Assembly: GCA_002929135.1 (NCBI GenBank)
Contig: PESC01000057.1
Location: 1-63,757 of the forward strand
Origin: Methylomonas sp.
GTDB lineage: Bacteria; Pseudomonadota; Gammaproteobacteria; Methylococcales; Methylomonadaceae
Reading direction: 5' to 3'
DNA length: 63,757 nucleotides
The notes below the pieces were generated by a model that saw only the letters and a program-made list of their open reading frames with translations, did not search any database and was not told the DNA's origin. The position numbers and the translations under genes are program-made. Positions 19,732 through 28,778 of this stretch are shown here, piece by piece (position 1 is the first letter of the stretch; every line of letters begins with the position of its first letter).

Positions 19732-20634
19732 ATGGCCGGATATTACGATCCAGAAACCTATCCACAGCAGTGGAACTACTTGCAATCCGGCACGATTATA
19801 GATCAGTACATGATCGAGCGTGAGCTTGCGCACGGTGGCTTCAGCTCGGTTTACCTGGCACGGCAACTGGCCGATCAGGTGCAGGTGGCCATCAAGGAAT
19901 ACTTGCCGCGCAAGCTGGCGCACCGTACCTGGAACAATATCGTCGTACCCAACAGCGAAGATACCCGTCCTCTGTTCATGCGTGGCCGCGCCCTGTTTTT
20001 CGAAGAAGCCAAAGTGCTGGCCACGCTGAAACATCACAACATCGTCGAAGTCATCAATTTCTTTCAGGCCAACGAAACCGTCTACATGGTGATGACCTAC
20101 GATTACGGCATCACGCTCGATAAAATCCTGCATAAAAAACGTCTGCCGATTACCGAGGCTTTTCTGTTGAATGTGTTCAAACTGTTGCTGAATGGTTTGG
20201 CTGTCGTTCATGAGCAAGGCCTGGTTCATCTGGATATAAAACCGGCCAACATCCTGATCCGTACACAATTCGATCCGCTTCTACTGGATTTCGGCGCCAT
20301 TCGCCGCTTTCCCACGGGTAAATCCGTGCGCGCCAAGGTGCTGACCAACGGTTTCTCGCCGATCGAGCAGTATCATAATAGCCACGGTGAAATTGGCCCT
20401 TGGTCGGATATTTATGCCGTAGGCGCCAGCATGCGGGCTTGTCTGGACATGAAAATTCCACCCAATTCTAATGACCGACATCCCAATGACGAGCTGGTGT
20501 CGGTCGCCAGGCTCTACAAACGCAGATTTCCCCATGATTTATTGCAAGCCATTGATTGGGCCATGGCCGTTCAGCCACAAGACCGACCGCAATCGGTCGG
20601 CGCGTTGCAGAACGCTCTGGTAATTACAAATTGA
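19732..20634 (+). CDS. Serine/threonine protein kinase
   Basis: 300-residue cytosolic Hanks-type kinase with no transmembrane or sensor domain. The glycine-rich loop is ELAHGGFSSVYLA, the ATP lysine K55 (VAIKEY), the catalytic loop VHLDIKPANIL with Asp168, Lys170 and Asn173, and the metal motif DFG at 186-188. The catalytic loop reads HLD instead of HRD, so activation-loop control is probably not of the classical RD type. A substrate-recognition motif GFSPIEQY follows. Such a kinase beside yicC is a recurring proteobacterial arrangement; substrates cannot be inferred. Confidence 0.9.
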   Translation: MAGYYDPETYPQQWNYLQSGTIIDQYMIERELAHGGFSSVYLARQLADQVQVAIKEYLPRKLAHRTWNNIVVPNSEDTRPLFMRGRALFFEEAKVLATLKHHNIVEVINFFQANETVYMVMTYDYGITLDKILHKKRLPITEAFLLNVFKLLLNGLAVVHEQGLVHLDIKPANILIRTQFDPLLLDFGAIRRFPTGKSVRAKVLTNGFSPIEQYHNSHGEIGPWSDIYAVGASMRACLDMKIPPNSNDRHPNDELVSVARLYKRRFPHDLLQAIDWAMAVQPQDRPQSVGALQNALVITN

Positions 20635-20683
20635 AAGCACACCGTTACCAAGTTCCGCATGATTGCCGTTCCGTAGATTCTGC

Positions 20684-21694
20684 ATGTCTGACTCAATCAC
20701 CTCACCCTTTCCCGATTCCAACATCAATCAACTCAACACTCACAGGTTCTGTGTTGCGCCCATGCTGGATTGGACGGATAAGCATTGCCGGTATTTTTAC
20801 CGGCAGCTATCGCGGCATGCCTATCTGTACAGCGAGATGGTGACTACGGGGGCGATTCTTAACGGCAGCAGGCAGCGGCATCTGGCGTTCAATGCTGACG
20901 AGCATCCACTAGCGTTGCAACTGGGTGGCAGCAATTCGGGCGAGTTGGCGGCGTGTGCGCGCATGGGTGAAGAGTACGGTTACGACGAAATCAATCTCAA
21001 TGTCGGCTGCCCCAGCGATCGGGTGCAAAACGGTCGTTTCGGTGCTTGTCTGATGGCCGAGCCGTCGTTGGTGGCCGATTGCGTGGCGGCGATGCAGCAA
21101 GCGGTGTCGATACCGGTGACGGTGAAGTCGCGCATCGGTATCGACGACAGGGATTCTTATGCCGAGCTGACCCAGTTTGTCGAGACGGTGGCGGCGGCGG
21201 GTTGTACAACGTTCATCGTCCACGCCCGCAAAGCCTGGCTAAACGGCTTGTCGCCCAAGGAAAACCGCGAGATTCCGCCGCTGCGTTACGATGTGGTGAC
21301 ACAGTTGAAGGCCGATTTCCCGGCATTGGATATCGTATTGAATGGTGGCATTACCGGCATCGAGCAATGCCTGGCTTTGTTGCAGCATTTCGACGGCGTC
21401 ATGCTGGGGCGCGAGGTGTATCACAACCCGTATTTGCTGGCGGCAGTCGATACAGCAATCTACGCTGCCGATGCGCCGGTTAAATCACGCCAGGCCGTGG
21501 TTCATGCCATGCTGCCGTACATCGATGAGGAATTACAAAAAGGTGTCAGGCTTAATGCCATCACCCGCCACATGCTGGGTTTGTTTCACGGCGAGCCGGG
21601 CGCACGGGCATGGCGGCGCCATCTCAGCGAGCACGCAAACCGTGCCAATGCTGGCTCCAGACTGGTGCTCGACGCCTTAGACTTTACAAGGTGA
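20684..21694 (+). CDS. dusA: tRNA-dihydrouridine(20/20a) synthase
   Basis: 336-residue FMN enzyme reducing uridine in the tRNA D-loop. Motifs: FCVAPMLDWTDKHCRYF at the N-terminus, LNVGCPSDRVQNGRFGACL containing the catalytic cysteine, FIVHARKAWLNGLSPKENR and LNGGI. The DusA-specific run HARKAWL(N/Q)GLSPKENRxIPPL separates it from DusB and DusC. The ATG at 20684 is chosen; a start seven codons earlier is possible. It follows the kinase by 49 bases. Confidence 0.93.
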   Translation: MSDSITSPFPDSNINQLNTHRFCVAPMLDWTDKHCRYFYRQLSRHAYLYSEMVTTGAILNGSRQRHLAFNADEHPLALQLGGSNSGELAACARMGEEYGYDEINLNVGCPSDRVQNGRFGACLMAEPSLVADCVAAMQQAVSIPVTVKSRIGIDDRDSYAELTQFVETVAAAGCTTFIVHARKAWLNGLSPKENREIPPLRYDVVTQLKADFPALDIVLNGGITGIEQCLALLQHFDGVMLGREVYHNPYLLAAVDTAIYAADAPVKSRQAVVHAMLPYIDEELQKGVRLNAITRHMLGLFHGEPGARAWRRHLSEHANRANAGSRLVLDALDFTR

Positions 21695-21734
21695 TGGGGT
21701 ATACTCCCGCCATTTTTTTACGTGGGGACGATAG

Positions 21735-22280
21735 ATGGAAGAATACTTTGCCAAAATCATCGAGGCGATCGGTGAAGACCTGACCCGGGAAGGTCTGAGA
21801 GATACGCCGAAGCGAGCGGCGAAAGCGTTCAAATTCCTCAATAACGGTTACGAGAAAACGCTGGACGATGTTCTGAACGGCGCAATTTTCGAAGCCGATA
21901 CTGAAGATATGGTCATCGTCAAGGACATCGAGCTGTATTCCTTGTGCGAGCATCATTTGTTGCCATTCATCGGCAAATGCCACATCGGTTATCTGCCGCA
22001 AGGCCGGGTTGTGGGCTTGTCCAAGCTGGCGCGCATCGTCGATATGTACGGGCGGCGTTTGCAGATTCAGGAGCGACTGACACGGCAAATCGCAGCCGCA
22101 GTCGAAAACGCCATCAATCCCCGTGGCGTGGCTGTAGTCATCGAGGCCAAGCATTTGTGCATGATGATGCGCGGCGTCGAAAAGCAGAACTCGGTGATGA
22201 CGACCTCGGCCATGACCGGTGTTTTCCGCGAGGAAATCAGCACCCGCTCCGAATTTCTCAACCTCATCAATCGCAAATAA
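21735..22280 (+). CDS. folE: GTP cyclohydrolase I
   Basis: 181-residue enzyme converting GTP to dihydroneopterin triphosphate, the entry to folate and pterin synthesis. The zinc ligands Cys71 and His74 ([11 protein letters not shown]) and Cys142 ([10 protein letters not shown]) are present, plus the catalytic region [17 protein letters not shown]. Length matches the short FolE form. It is followed 20 bases later by hemH. Confidence 0.95.
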   Translation: MEEYFAKIIEAIGEDLTREGLRDTPKRAAKAFKFLNNGYEKTLDDVLNGAIFEADTEDMVIVKDIELYSLCEHHLLPFIGKCHIGYLPQGRVVGLSKLARIVDMYGRRLQIQERLTRQIAAAVENAINPRGVAVVIEAKHLCMMMRGVEKQNSVMTTSAMTGVFREEISTRSEFLNLINRK

Positions 22281-22300
22281 ACCGACGAGGACAAACCGCC

Positions 22301-23296
22301 ATGGCCGAACCACACGCAAACAGGAAAGGCTTGCTGCTGGTCAATCTGGGGTCGCCGACCGCTGCCAGCATCCGTGAAGTACGCCGCTTCTTGCGCGAGT
22401 TTTTGAGCGATCCCCGTGTGGTGAATCTGCCAAGACCACTGTGGTGGCTGATTCTCAATCTGTTCGTGCTGCCATTCCGTCCGCGCAAGTCGGCTCATGC
22501 CTACCGGGCAATCTGGACGGAGAAAGGTTCGCCGCTGGTCGTATTTACCCAGCAATTGACTGACAAACTTGCCGCGCATCTGGCGCACCCATTGAGTCCA
22601 TCGCATCAGGCCTGGCTGGTCGATTGCGCCATGCGTTACGGCAAACCGGCACTGCGTGAAAAGCTGCAAGCCTTCAAGCAACAAGGTGTCAACGAAATCG
22701 TCGTGCTGCCGATGTATCCACAGTATTCGACGACGACCACGGCGTCGATTTTCGATGCGGTGTCCGACGAGTGTGCAAGCTGGTGGCAAATGCCGTCGTT
22801 GCGTTTCATCAGCGATTACCACCAGTCGCCGGTTTACATCAAGGCCATCGCCGATTCCGTGCGCACTCACTGGGACGAACACGGCCAGGCCGAACTGTTG
22901 CTGATGTCGTTTCATGGCTTGCCCGCCAAGCTGACCACACTGGGCGACCCTTACTATCATCATTGCCAGACTTCGGCGCGGCTGATTGCGGATGCACTGG
23001 GTCTGCGCGACAACCAGTGGCGCTTGGTGTTCCAGTCGCGCTTTGGCAAGGCCGAGTGGCTGAAGCCTTATTGTGTGGATGAGCTTAAAGCCTTGCCAGG
23101 ACAGGGCATCAAGTTGATCGATGTGGTTTGTCCAGGATTTGCGGTGGATTGTCTGGAAACCCTGGAAGAAATCGCGATGGGCAACAAAGAAATTTTCATT
23201 GCTGCGGGCGGCAAAGGCTATCGCTACATTCCGGCGTTGAATGACAGCGACGCCCATGTTGCCGTCATGGTCGATCTCATCAAAACCGCGAACTGA
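22301..23296 (+). CDS. hemH: Ferrochelatase
   Basis: 331-residue enzyme inserting Fe2+ into protoporphyrin IX as the last step of haem synthesis. Family motifs: GLLLVNLGSPTAASIREVRRFL, LPMYPQYSTTT, SFHGLPAKL with the catalytic His, and the C-terminal VVCPGFAVDCLETLEEI. The ATG at 22301 follows GACGAGGACA and is preferred to an in-frame extension that would run through folE. Probably soluble or peripheral at the inner membrane. Confidence 0.95.
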   Translation: MAEPHANRKGLLLVNLGSPTAASIREVRRFLREFLSDPRVVNLPRPLWWLILNLFVLPFRPRKSAHAYRAIWTEKGSPLVVFTQQLTDKLAAHLAHPLSPSHQAWLVDCAMRYGKPALREKLQAFKQQGVNEIVVLPMYPQYSTTTTASIFDAVSDECASWWQMPSLRFISDYHQSPVYIKAIADSVRTHWDEHGQAELLLMSFHGLPAKLTTLGDPYYHHCQTSARLIADALGLRDNQWRLVFQSRFGKAEWLKPYCVDELKALPGQGIKLIDVVCPGFAVDCLETLEEIAMGNKEIFIAAGGKGYRYIPALNDSDAHVAVMVDLIKTAN

Positions 23297-23326
23297 ACAC
23301 CGCCGAAACTAGGCTGGAGAGGCATC

Positions 23327-24922
23327 ATGGGACAGAGTATTTTACAAGGCTGGAATGAGCAATGGCCGACGATACGCTCGACGCAGCCGTTGCCGACCGG
23401 CGAGGGTGTGCTGGATCAGGGCGCTTTCACTACGCTGGAAGTCGATGAACTGTTCGATTACGTCAACCACGCCCGCACCGTGGTCGGCCAGGCGGTGCTG
23501 TATCGGTCACTGGCGCAACCCTTGAATGACCTCGATGCCATCGCCGCCAAGCAGGATGCGATGCGCGAAATTCGTGACCATCCGGCGGTGCGCGACAATA
23601 TCGAAAACATCGTGGCGCAGGCTGCTGCAACCGAGAGGCACTTGCATCTGTTGCTGTTTGGCGAATTTTTGGGCGGCTTCGGCACCGCGCGGGAAGATCA
23701 CCAGATCGAAGGTTACGGTTACAAGCAATACCGGCGCGGCATTCGCCTGGCGCTGAATCTGGTGGCTGCCATCCAACATTCCGGCAAGCCACAGTCGGCC
23801 TACTTGCAGGGCGTGTTCGACCGCATTGCGCGGTTTGCCGACAGCAAGGCTTACTCGCTGATGGTGGGACCGGTCTACAACAGCGAAAATGGCCTGCAAA
23901 GCAAGGAAGAACGCAAGCACTCGTTTTCACCGGCGACCATTTTCCGACCAACCCTGTTCAAGCCGTTGTTGCTGGCGCTAATTACCGCTGCAATCTGGGG
24001 CGTGATACAGATTTTCCCGACCGATTTGTTCCAGTTCAGTCGTGACGGCCTGTCGGTGGCATCGGTATTCTTCCTGCCGCTGATTCTGGCCTACATTCCA
24101 ATAGTGGGCGGTTACGACCGCGACCACTGCATCATTCCGCTGCGCGACATCTACAGAAAATCCGAGACGTTAGGTGATTTGCTCGATGCACTGGGCCAAC
24201 TGGACGAGCTGTTGGCGTTCATCAAATATGCGGAAAATTTTGGCAGCGATACGATATTGCCCGAACTGCACCGCAACGAGCATCACGCCATGCAGCTGAC
24301 GGCGGCGAAAAATCCGGTACTGGGCAAACAAAATCCGGCGTATGTCGCCAACGATTTCACGATGGACAGCGAGCGGCTGGTTTGCATAACAGGCCCCAAC
24401 AGCGGCGGCAAGACGGCATTCTGCAAGACTGTTGCCCAGATACAGTTGCTGACGCAAATCGGTTGTCCGGTGCCTGCTCAAGCTGCCCGCCTGACCGTCG
24501 CCGACCGGGTGTTTTATCAGGCACCGCAAATCAGTCACCTCGACGACGGCGAAGGCCGTTTCGGCACCGAACTGAAACGCACCCGCGACATTTTCCTGGC
24601 ATCGACGGCAAACAGCCTGGTCGTACTCGATGAAATGGCAGAAGGCACCACTTTCGAAGAAAAAATGCAATCTTCGATCGACGTACTCGACGGATTTTAT
24701 CGCAAGGGCAACAGCACGGTACTCATCACCCACAATCACCAATTGGTCGACGTATTTGTCGGCAAACGCATCGCCACACCCAAACAGGTGGAATTTGCCG
24801 ATGACCTGCCGACATTCCGGCTGATAGCGGGCATTTCCCGTGTCAGCCATGCCGACCGGGTGGCGAAGAAAATCGGCTTTTCCAAGCAGGACATCGACAA
24901 CTATCTGGCGGGATCATCATGA
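23327..24922 (+). CDS. MutS-family ATPase with two predicted membrane helices
   Basis: 531 residues. The C-terminal MutS ATPase domain has Walker [17 protein letters not shown] (354-369), a D/E loop, and Walker [17 protein letters not shown] (431-446), where MutS usually reads DE(I/L)GRGT. The N-terminal mismatch-recognition domains are absent; the middle carries MutS-core-like helices. Residues about 212-230 and 243-261 are hydrophobic and look like a membrane hairpin. It therefore resembles the short membrane-linked MutS-like proteins rather than repair MutS. The start has GGAGAGG upstream. It overlaps purT by four bases (ATGA). Confidence 0.82.
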   Translation: MGQSILQGWNEQWPTIRSTQPLPTGEGVLDQGAFTTLEVDELFDYVNHARTVVGQAVLYRSLAQPLNDLDAIAAKQDAMREIRDHPAVRDNIENIVAQAAATERHLHLLLFGEFLGGFGTAREDHQIEGYGYKQYRRGIRLALNLVAAIQHSGKPQSAYLQGVFDRIARFADSKAYSLMVGPVYNSENGLQSKEERKHSFSPATIFRPTLFKPLLLALITAAIWGVIQIFPTDLFQFSRDGLSVASVFFLPLILAYIPIVGGYDRDHCIIPLRDIYRKSETLGDLLDALGQLDELLAFIKYAENFGSDTILPELHRNEHHAMQLTAAKNPVLGKQNPAYVANDFTMDSERLVCITGPNSGGKTAFCKTVAQIQLLTQIGCPVPAQAARLTVADRVFYQAPQISHLDDGEGRFGTELKRTRDIFLASTANSLVVLDEMAEGTTFEEKMQSSIDVLDGFYRKGNSTVLITHNHQLVDVFVGKRIATPKQVEFADDLPTFRLIAGISRVSHADRVAKKIGFSKQDIDNYLAGSS

Positions 24923-26130
24923 ACATCGGTACGCCGCTCAGCAAAAATGCAACCCGCGCCCTGCTGCTCGGCAGCGGCGAGCTGGGCAAGGAAATCGCGA
25001 TTTGCCTGCAACGTTATGGCGTGGAAGTAATCGCCGTCGATCGTTACGCTGATGCGCCCGCCATGGCGCTTGCGCATCGCAGCCATGTGATCGACATGAC
25101 CTGCGGTCAGGCCGTGAAAGCCTTGCTGGCCGCTGAAAAGCCGCATTTCGTCATCCCCGAACTGGAAGCCCTGGCCACCGACGCCCTGGCCGAGATCGAA
25201 GCCGAAGGTAGCATTACCCTGGTACCCAACGCGCGCGCCATCCAGTTGACGATGAACCGCGAAGGTATACGGCAATTGGCAGCGGAAATCCTGGGGCTGC
25301 CGACATCGATCTATGCGTTTGCGCAAACCTTCGAGCAATTGCAAACAGCGGTTGACCAGCACATTGGCTATCCTTGCTTCATCAAACCCACCATGTCGTC
25401 GTCCGGCAAAGGCCAGTCCATGGTCAGCGGGCCTGATGACTTGCGCACGGCCTGGGACTACGCCAAATCGGCAGGGCGCACCGACACGGGCCGGGTCATC
25501 GTCGAGGGCAGGATCGATTTCGATTTCGAAATCACCTTACTGACGGTACGGGCGAGAAATCCGGATGGTAAGGTCGTTACTCATTTCTGCGAAGCCATAG
25601 GCCACAGACAGGAGCAAGGCGACTACCGCGAAAGCTGGCAGCCGCAACCGATGAGCGAAAAAGCCCTTGAAGCTGCCCGCACGATTGCCGAAAAAGTCAC
25701 GACGGCCCTGGGCGGTCTCGGCGTATTCGGCGTCGAATTGTTCGTAAAGGGCGACGAGGTCTGGTTTAGCGAAGTCAGCCCCAGACCGCACGATACCGGC
25801 ATGGTCACCATGGTCAGCCAAAGCCAGAGCGAATTCGAACTGCATGTGCGGGCGATACTGGGGCTGCCAGTGTCGACCGCGCTGGACAAAGTCGCCGCCA
25901 GTGCCGTCATCCTGGGCGGGGTGGACGGCGATGATGTGGTTTACAGCGGTGTAGACGACGCATTGAGTGTGCCGGAAACTGAAATTCGCCTATTCGGCAA
26001 GCCCGAGGCATTCGTCAGACGGCGCATGGGGGTAGCGCTGGCGACGGCGGCAACCCTGGAACAGGCAACATTGCGTGCCGTAACCGCCGCATCCCGGGTT
26101 AAACCGATGGAGGCGGTTGAGCCAACATAA
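24919..26130 (+). CDS. purT: Formate-dependent phosphoribosylglycinamide formyltransferase
   Basis: 403-residue ATP-grasp enzyme that formylates GAR with formate and ATP, bypassing formyl-tetrahydrofolate. The N-terminal pre-ATP-grasp domain shows [21 protein letters not shown], the ATP-grasp loop [12 protein letters not shown], and the metal-binding [17 protein letters not shown] and FGVELFV. Use of formate as C1 donor suits a C1-metabolising organism. It overlaps the MutS-like gene by four bases, so the two are translationally coupled. Confidence 0.95.
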   Translation: MNIGTPLSKNATRALLLGSGELGKEIAICLQRYGVEVIAVDRYADAPAMALAHRSHVIDMTCGQAVKALLAAEKPHFVIPELEALATDALAEIEAEGSITLVPNARAIQLTMNREGIRQLAAEILGLPTSIYAFAQTFEQLQTAVDQHIGYPCFIKPTMSSSGKGQSMVSGPDDLRTAWDYAKSAGRTDTGRVIVEGRIDFDFEITLLTVRARNPDGKVVTHFCEAIGHRQEQGDYRESWQPQPMSEKALEAARTIAEKVTTALGGLGVFGVELFVKGDEVWFSEVSPRPHDTGMVTMVSQSQSEFELHVRAILGLPVSTALDKVAASAVILGGVDGDDVVYSGVDDALSVPETEIRLFGKPEAFVRRRMGVALATAATLEQATLRAVTAASRVKPMEAVEPT

Positions 26131-26144
26131 AACGGGTGGTGGAA

Positions 26145-26717
26145 ATGAAGTTGTTGCAATTCAGCATGATGTTTTTCCTGGTTCTGCCAGCCGGTGCCGA
26201 CATTTACAAATACGTCGCCCCCGATGGTCGAACCTATTACACCGATGCCCCGACCAAAGGCGTCAACTACCGCTTGATTATTCGAACCCAGCCCAAAACC
26301 TACAAACACGATCTCAAACATCTATCGGCCAATAAAGCCCGCTTCAACGATCTGATTGCCCAGGCCGCCACACGCCACCAGCTAGACCCCAAACTGCTGC
26401 ATGCCGTGATCCAGGCCGAATCAGCCTACAACCCCCATGCGGTATCGTCGGCTGGTGCCGTTGGCTTGATGCAACTGATGCCGGATACCGCCAGACGCTA
26501 CGGCGTCAGCGATCGCCGCGATGCCGCGCAAAATATCGACGGCGGCACCCGTTATCTGAAAGACCTGCTGGCCCTGTTCAATTCCAACCTCCGTCTGGCC
26601 GTAGCCGGTTACAACGCCGGCGAAGGCGCGGTGATGAAATATCACAACACCGTCCCGCCCTATCCCGAAACCCAGAACTATGTTCAGCACGTCTTACGCC
26701 TGTACGGCAAGGGCTGA
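26145..26717 (+). CDS. Exported lytic transglycosylase (DUF4124 + SLT)
   Basis: 190-residue murein hydrolase cutting peptidoglycan between MurNAc and GlcNAc. A signal peptide (MKLLQFSMMFFLVLPAGA) is followed by a short DUF4124-like segment DIYKYVAPDGRTYYTDAP, then a Slt-type domain from about residue 68 with AVIQAESAYNPHAVSSAGAVGLMQLMP (catalytic Glu in QAES; shown motif split: AVIQAESAYN and AVGLMQLMP) and AGYNAGEGAV. The ATG at 26145 starts the signal peptide; a GTG three codons upstream is the alternative. It lies 14 bases after purT. Confidence 0.9.
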   Translation: MKLLQFSMMFFLVLPAGADIYKYVAPDGRTYYTDAPTKGVNYRLIIRTQPKTYKHDLKHLSANKARFNDLIAQAATRHQLDPKLLHAVIQAESAYNPHAVSSAGAVGLMQLMPDTARRYGVSDRRDAAQNIDGGTRYLKDLLALFNSNLRLAVAGYNAGEGAVMKYHNTVPPYPETQNYVQHVLRLYGKG

Positions 26718-26764
26718 ATCGCATCCCTCTGTTACGGGAAAAATTGCAACCAGGAACAACAGCA

Positions 26765-28087
26765 ATGACATGCCCCACGATTTGCCAGACCATTGCGTAC
26801 CAATGTCAGTTGTGGTTTCGGGTTTTGCTGCGGGAATACGGCGAGGGTGGTTTGCAGTTTCGTGCCATGAGCCTGGTGTACACCACCTTGCTGGCGCTGG
26901 CGCCGATGCTGGCAGTCGGTTTTTCGGTGCTGAAAGCCTTTGGCGTACACAACCAGATGCAGCCCATATTGTTCGAGTTGCTGGAACCTTTGGGGGACAA
27001 TGCTCAGGAAATCGGCGAAAACCTGACGGCTTTCGTCGAAAGCATCCAGGTGGGGGTTTTGGGTTTCGTCGGCTTTCTGCTGCTGTTTTACACCGCCACT
27101 TCGTTGCTGTACCAGGTGGAAGATTGTTTCAACCACGTCTGGCGTGTTACCAGCAAGCGGTCGCTTTATCGTCGTTTCAGTGATTACCTGACGGTAATCC
27201 TGATTGGCCCGGTGCTGGTGTTTTCCGCGATGGGTATCGCGACCACGATGAACGACGCAGAGCTAGTCAAACGGCTGGTGGCTATGGAACCTTTTGGTTC
27301 GCTTTACTACGGTTTTGGGCTAATTCTGCCCTATCTTCTGGCCATGGCAGCGTTCGGTTTCGTGATTGCGTTTGTGCCGAACACGCGGGTTGGCTGGTTG
27401 CCTGCGCTGTTAGGGGGCGGCATTTCGGCGCTGGCCTGGAAAGCTTGCGGCTTCCTGTTTTCAGTGTTCGTTGCCAATTCGGCGCAATACAGCGCAATTT
27501 ACTCCGGCTTTGCCGTCATTTTGCTGTCGATGATCTGGCTTTACCTGAGCTGGCTCATCTTGTTGCTGGGTGGTGTGATTGCCTTTCATATCCAGTTTCC
27601 GCGTTATCTGCGCTATGCCAGCCGTCACCCGGTGCTGAGCATCGTGCAGCAGGAGTGTCTAGCACTGCGCTTGATGTATGCCATTGGCCGCGATCATGGC
27701 CGCAACTGCGGCTTCAGCACCTTGCCCGCACTGGCCGATGAAGTCGACATACCCTGGGAGTGGGTGGACGATGTACTGGCTAGGCTGGCCGGTGCCGGGC
27801 TGTTGCTCATTTTCGATTCCGACCCCAAAACCTATGTCCTGGCCGACGACACCGATACCATACTGCTGCGCGACATCATCGGCGCAATCCGTCATGCCGG
27901 TCAGGAAAGCACAACCGCACTGGCGCCTTGCGATGGCCTGGTTCGCGCGTTCTGCTCGGCCTCTGAAAACGCATGGCTGACCGCGCTGGGGGAAACGTCT
28001 TTGCGAGACATGATGCAGCAGGGCGAAGCATCACGCCATGAATTGGCCACATTGCCCTACGGTTCCTCTTCTCGGACAGGCTTCTAG
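26765..28087 (+). CDS. YihY/UPF0761 family inner-membrane protein
   Basis: 440-residue protein (formerly annotated RNase BN) with about six transmembrane helices in the first 290 residues, including SLVYTTLLALAPMLAVGFSVL and the signature FYTATSLLYQVEDCFNHVWRV. The C-terminal ~150 residues are soluble, resembling a winged-helix fold. The RNase BN label is known to be wrong for this family; the function is unknown. AGGA precedes the ATG at 26765. The last codons and the stop TAG are supplied by a dispersed repeat at 28061-28087, so the natural C-terminus may have been replaced. Convergent with pyrE, two bases apart. Confidence 0.85.
   Translation: MTCPTICQTIAYQCQLWFRVLLREYGEGGLQFRAMSLVYTTLLALAPMLAVGFSVLKAFGVHNQMQPILFELLEPLGDNAQEIGENLTAFVESIQVGVLGFVGFLLLFYTATSLLYQVEDCFNHVWRVTSKRSLYRRFSDYLTVILIGPVLVFSAMGIATTMNDAELVKRLVAMEPFGSLYYGFGLILPYLLAMAAFGFVIAFVPNTRVGWLPALLGGGISALAWKACGFLFSVFVANSAQYSAIYSGFAVILLSMIWLYLSWLILLLGGVIAFHIQFPRYLRYASRHPVLSIVQQECLALRLMYAIGRDHGRNCGFSTLPALADEVDIPWEWVDDVLARLAGAGLLLIFDSDPKTYVLADDTDTILLRDIIGAIRHAGQESTTALAPCDGLVRAFCSASENAWLTALGETSLRDMMQQGEASRHELATLPYGSSSRTGF
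28061..28087. repeat. Dispersed 27-base repeat, copy B (inside the yihY-like 3' end)
   Basis: Contains TTCCTCTTCTCGGACAGG and ends CTTCTAG. It matches copy A at 16697-16723 at 24 of 27 positions. Here it is read as coding sequence (GSSSRTGF then stop) of the YihY-like gene. Confidence 0.6.
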
Positions 28088-28089
28088 CA

Positions 28090-28728
28090 TCAAACACCGT
28101 ACTGCTGACGATACCCCCGGATGATTGGCAACTTGTCGGCATACGCCGGATTGTGCTCGATGAACTCGATGATGTCGGCCAATGCAATGATGGCAACGAC
28201 AGGCATACCAAACTGCGCCGATACCTCCTGCACCGCTGAACGCTCGTTCAAACCTTTTTCCTGCCGATCAAGCGCGATCAACACACCGGCCGCCGTTGCA
28301 CCGGCCTGCGCAATGATGTCGACCGACTCCCTGACCGAGGTACCGGCGGTGATGACATCATCCACGATCCATACCTTGCCTTGCAGCGGCGCACCGACCA
28401 GCACCCCGCCTTCGCCGTGTTCCTTGGCCTCCTTGCGGTTGAACGCAAACGGCATATCACGCTGCAACCGCGAATAGGCGATGGCCGTGGCACTGACCAG
28501 CGGAATGCCTTTGTAGGCCGGGCCGTACAACACATCGACCTGGGCATTGGCTTGTATCAAAGCCTGGGCGTAAAACTGGCCCAGTTTGTCCAGCCGGGCA
28601 CCGGTATTGAACAAGCCGGTATTAAAAAAATAGGGGCTGATGCGCCCGGATTTCAGTTGAAACTCACCGAATTTCAACACGCCGCAATGCAGTGCGTAGT
28701 CGATGAATTGGGTTTGGTAATCCAGCAT
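28090..28728 (-). CDS. pyrE: Orotate phosphoribosyltransferase
   Basis: 212-residue enzyme joining orotate to PRPP to give OMP in pyrimidine synthesis. FGEFQLKSGRISPYFFNTG at the N-terminus and the PRPP loop VWIVDDVITAGTSVRES are diagnostic. VLYGPAYKGIPL carries the orotate/PRPP contact region. Length is typical of the gammaproteobacterial form. Confidence 0.95.
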   Translation of the reverse strand: MLDYQTQFIDYALHCGVLKFGEFQLKSGRISPYFFNTGLFNTGARLDKLGQFYAQALIQANAQVDVLYGPAYKGIPLVSATAIAYSRLQRDMPFAFNRKEAKEHGEGGVLVGAPLQGKVWIVDDVITAGTSVRESVDIIAQAGATAAGVLIALDRQEKGLNERSAVQEVSAQFGMPVVAIIALADIIEFIEHNPAYADKLPIIRGYRQQYGV

Positions 28729-28778
28729 GATGGGTTGGGTGTGGGCTAAAAAAGCTGCGAATTATAAGCCGCGTCGTT

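Noticed and set aside
22067-23257. 396-codon minus-strand frame opposite hemH
   Set aside because: No motifs; hemH is complete on the other strand.
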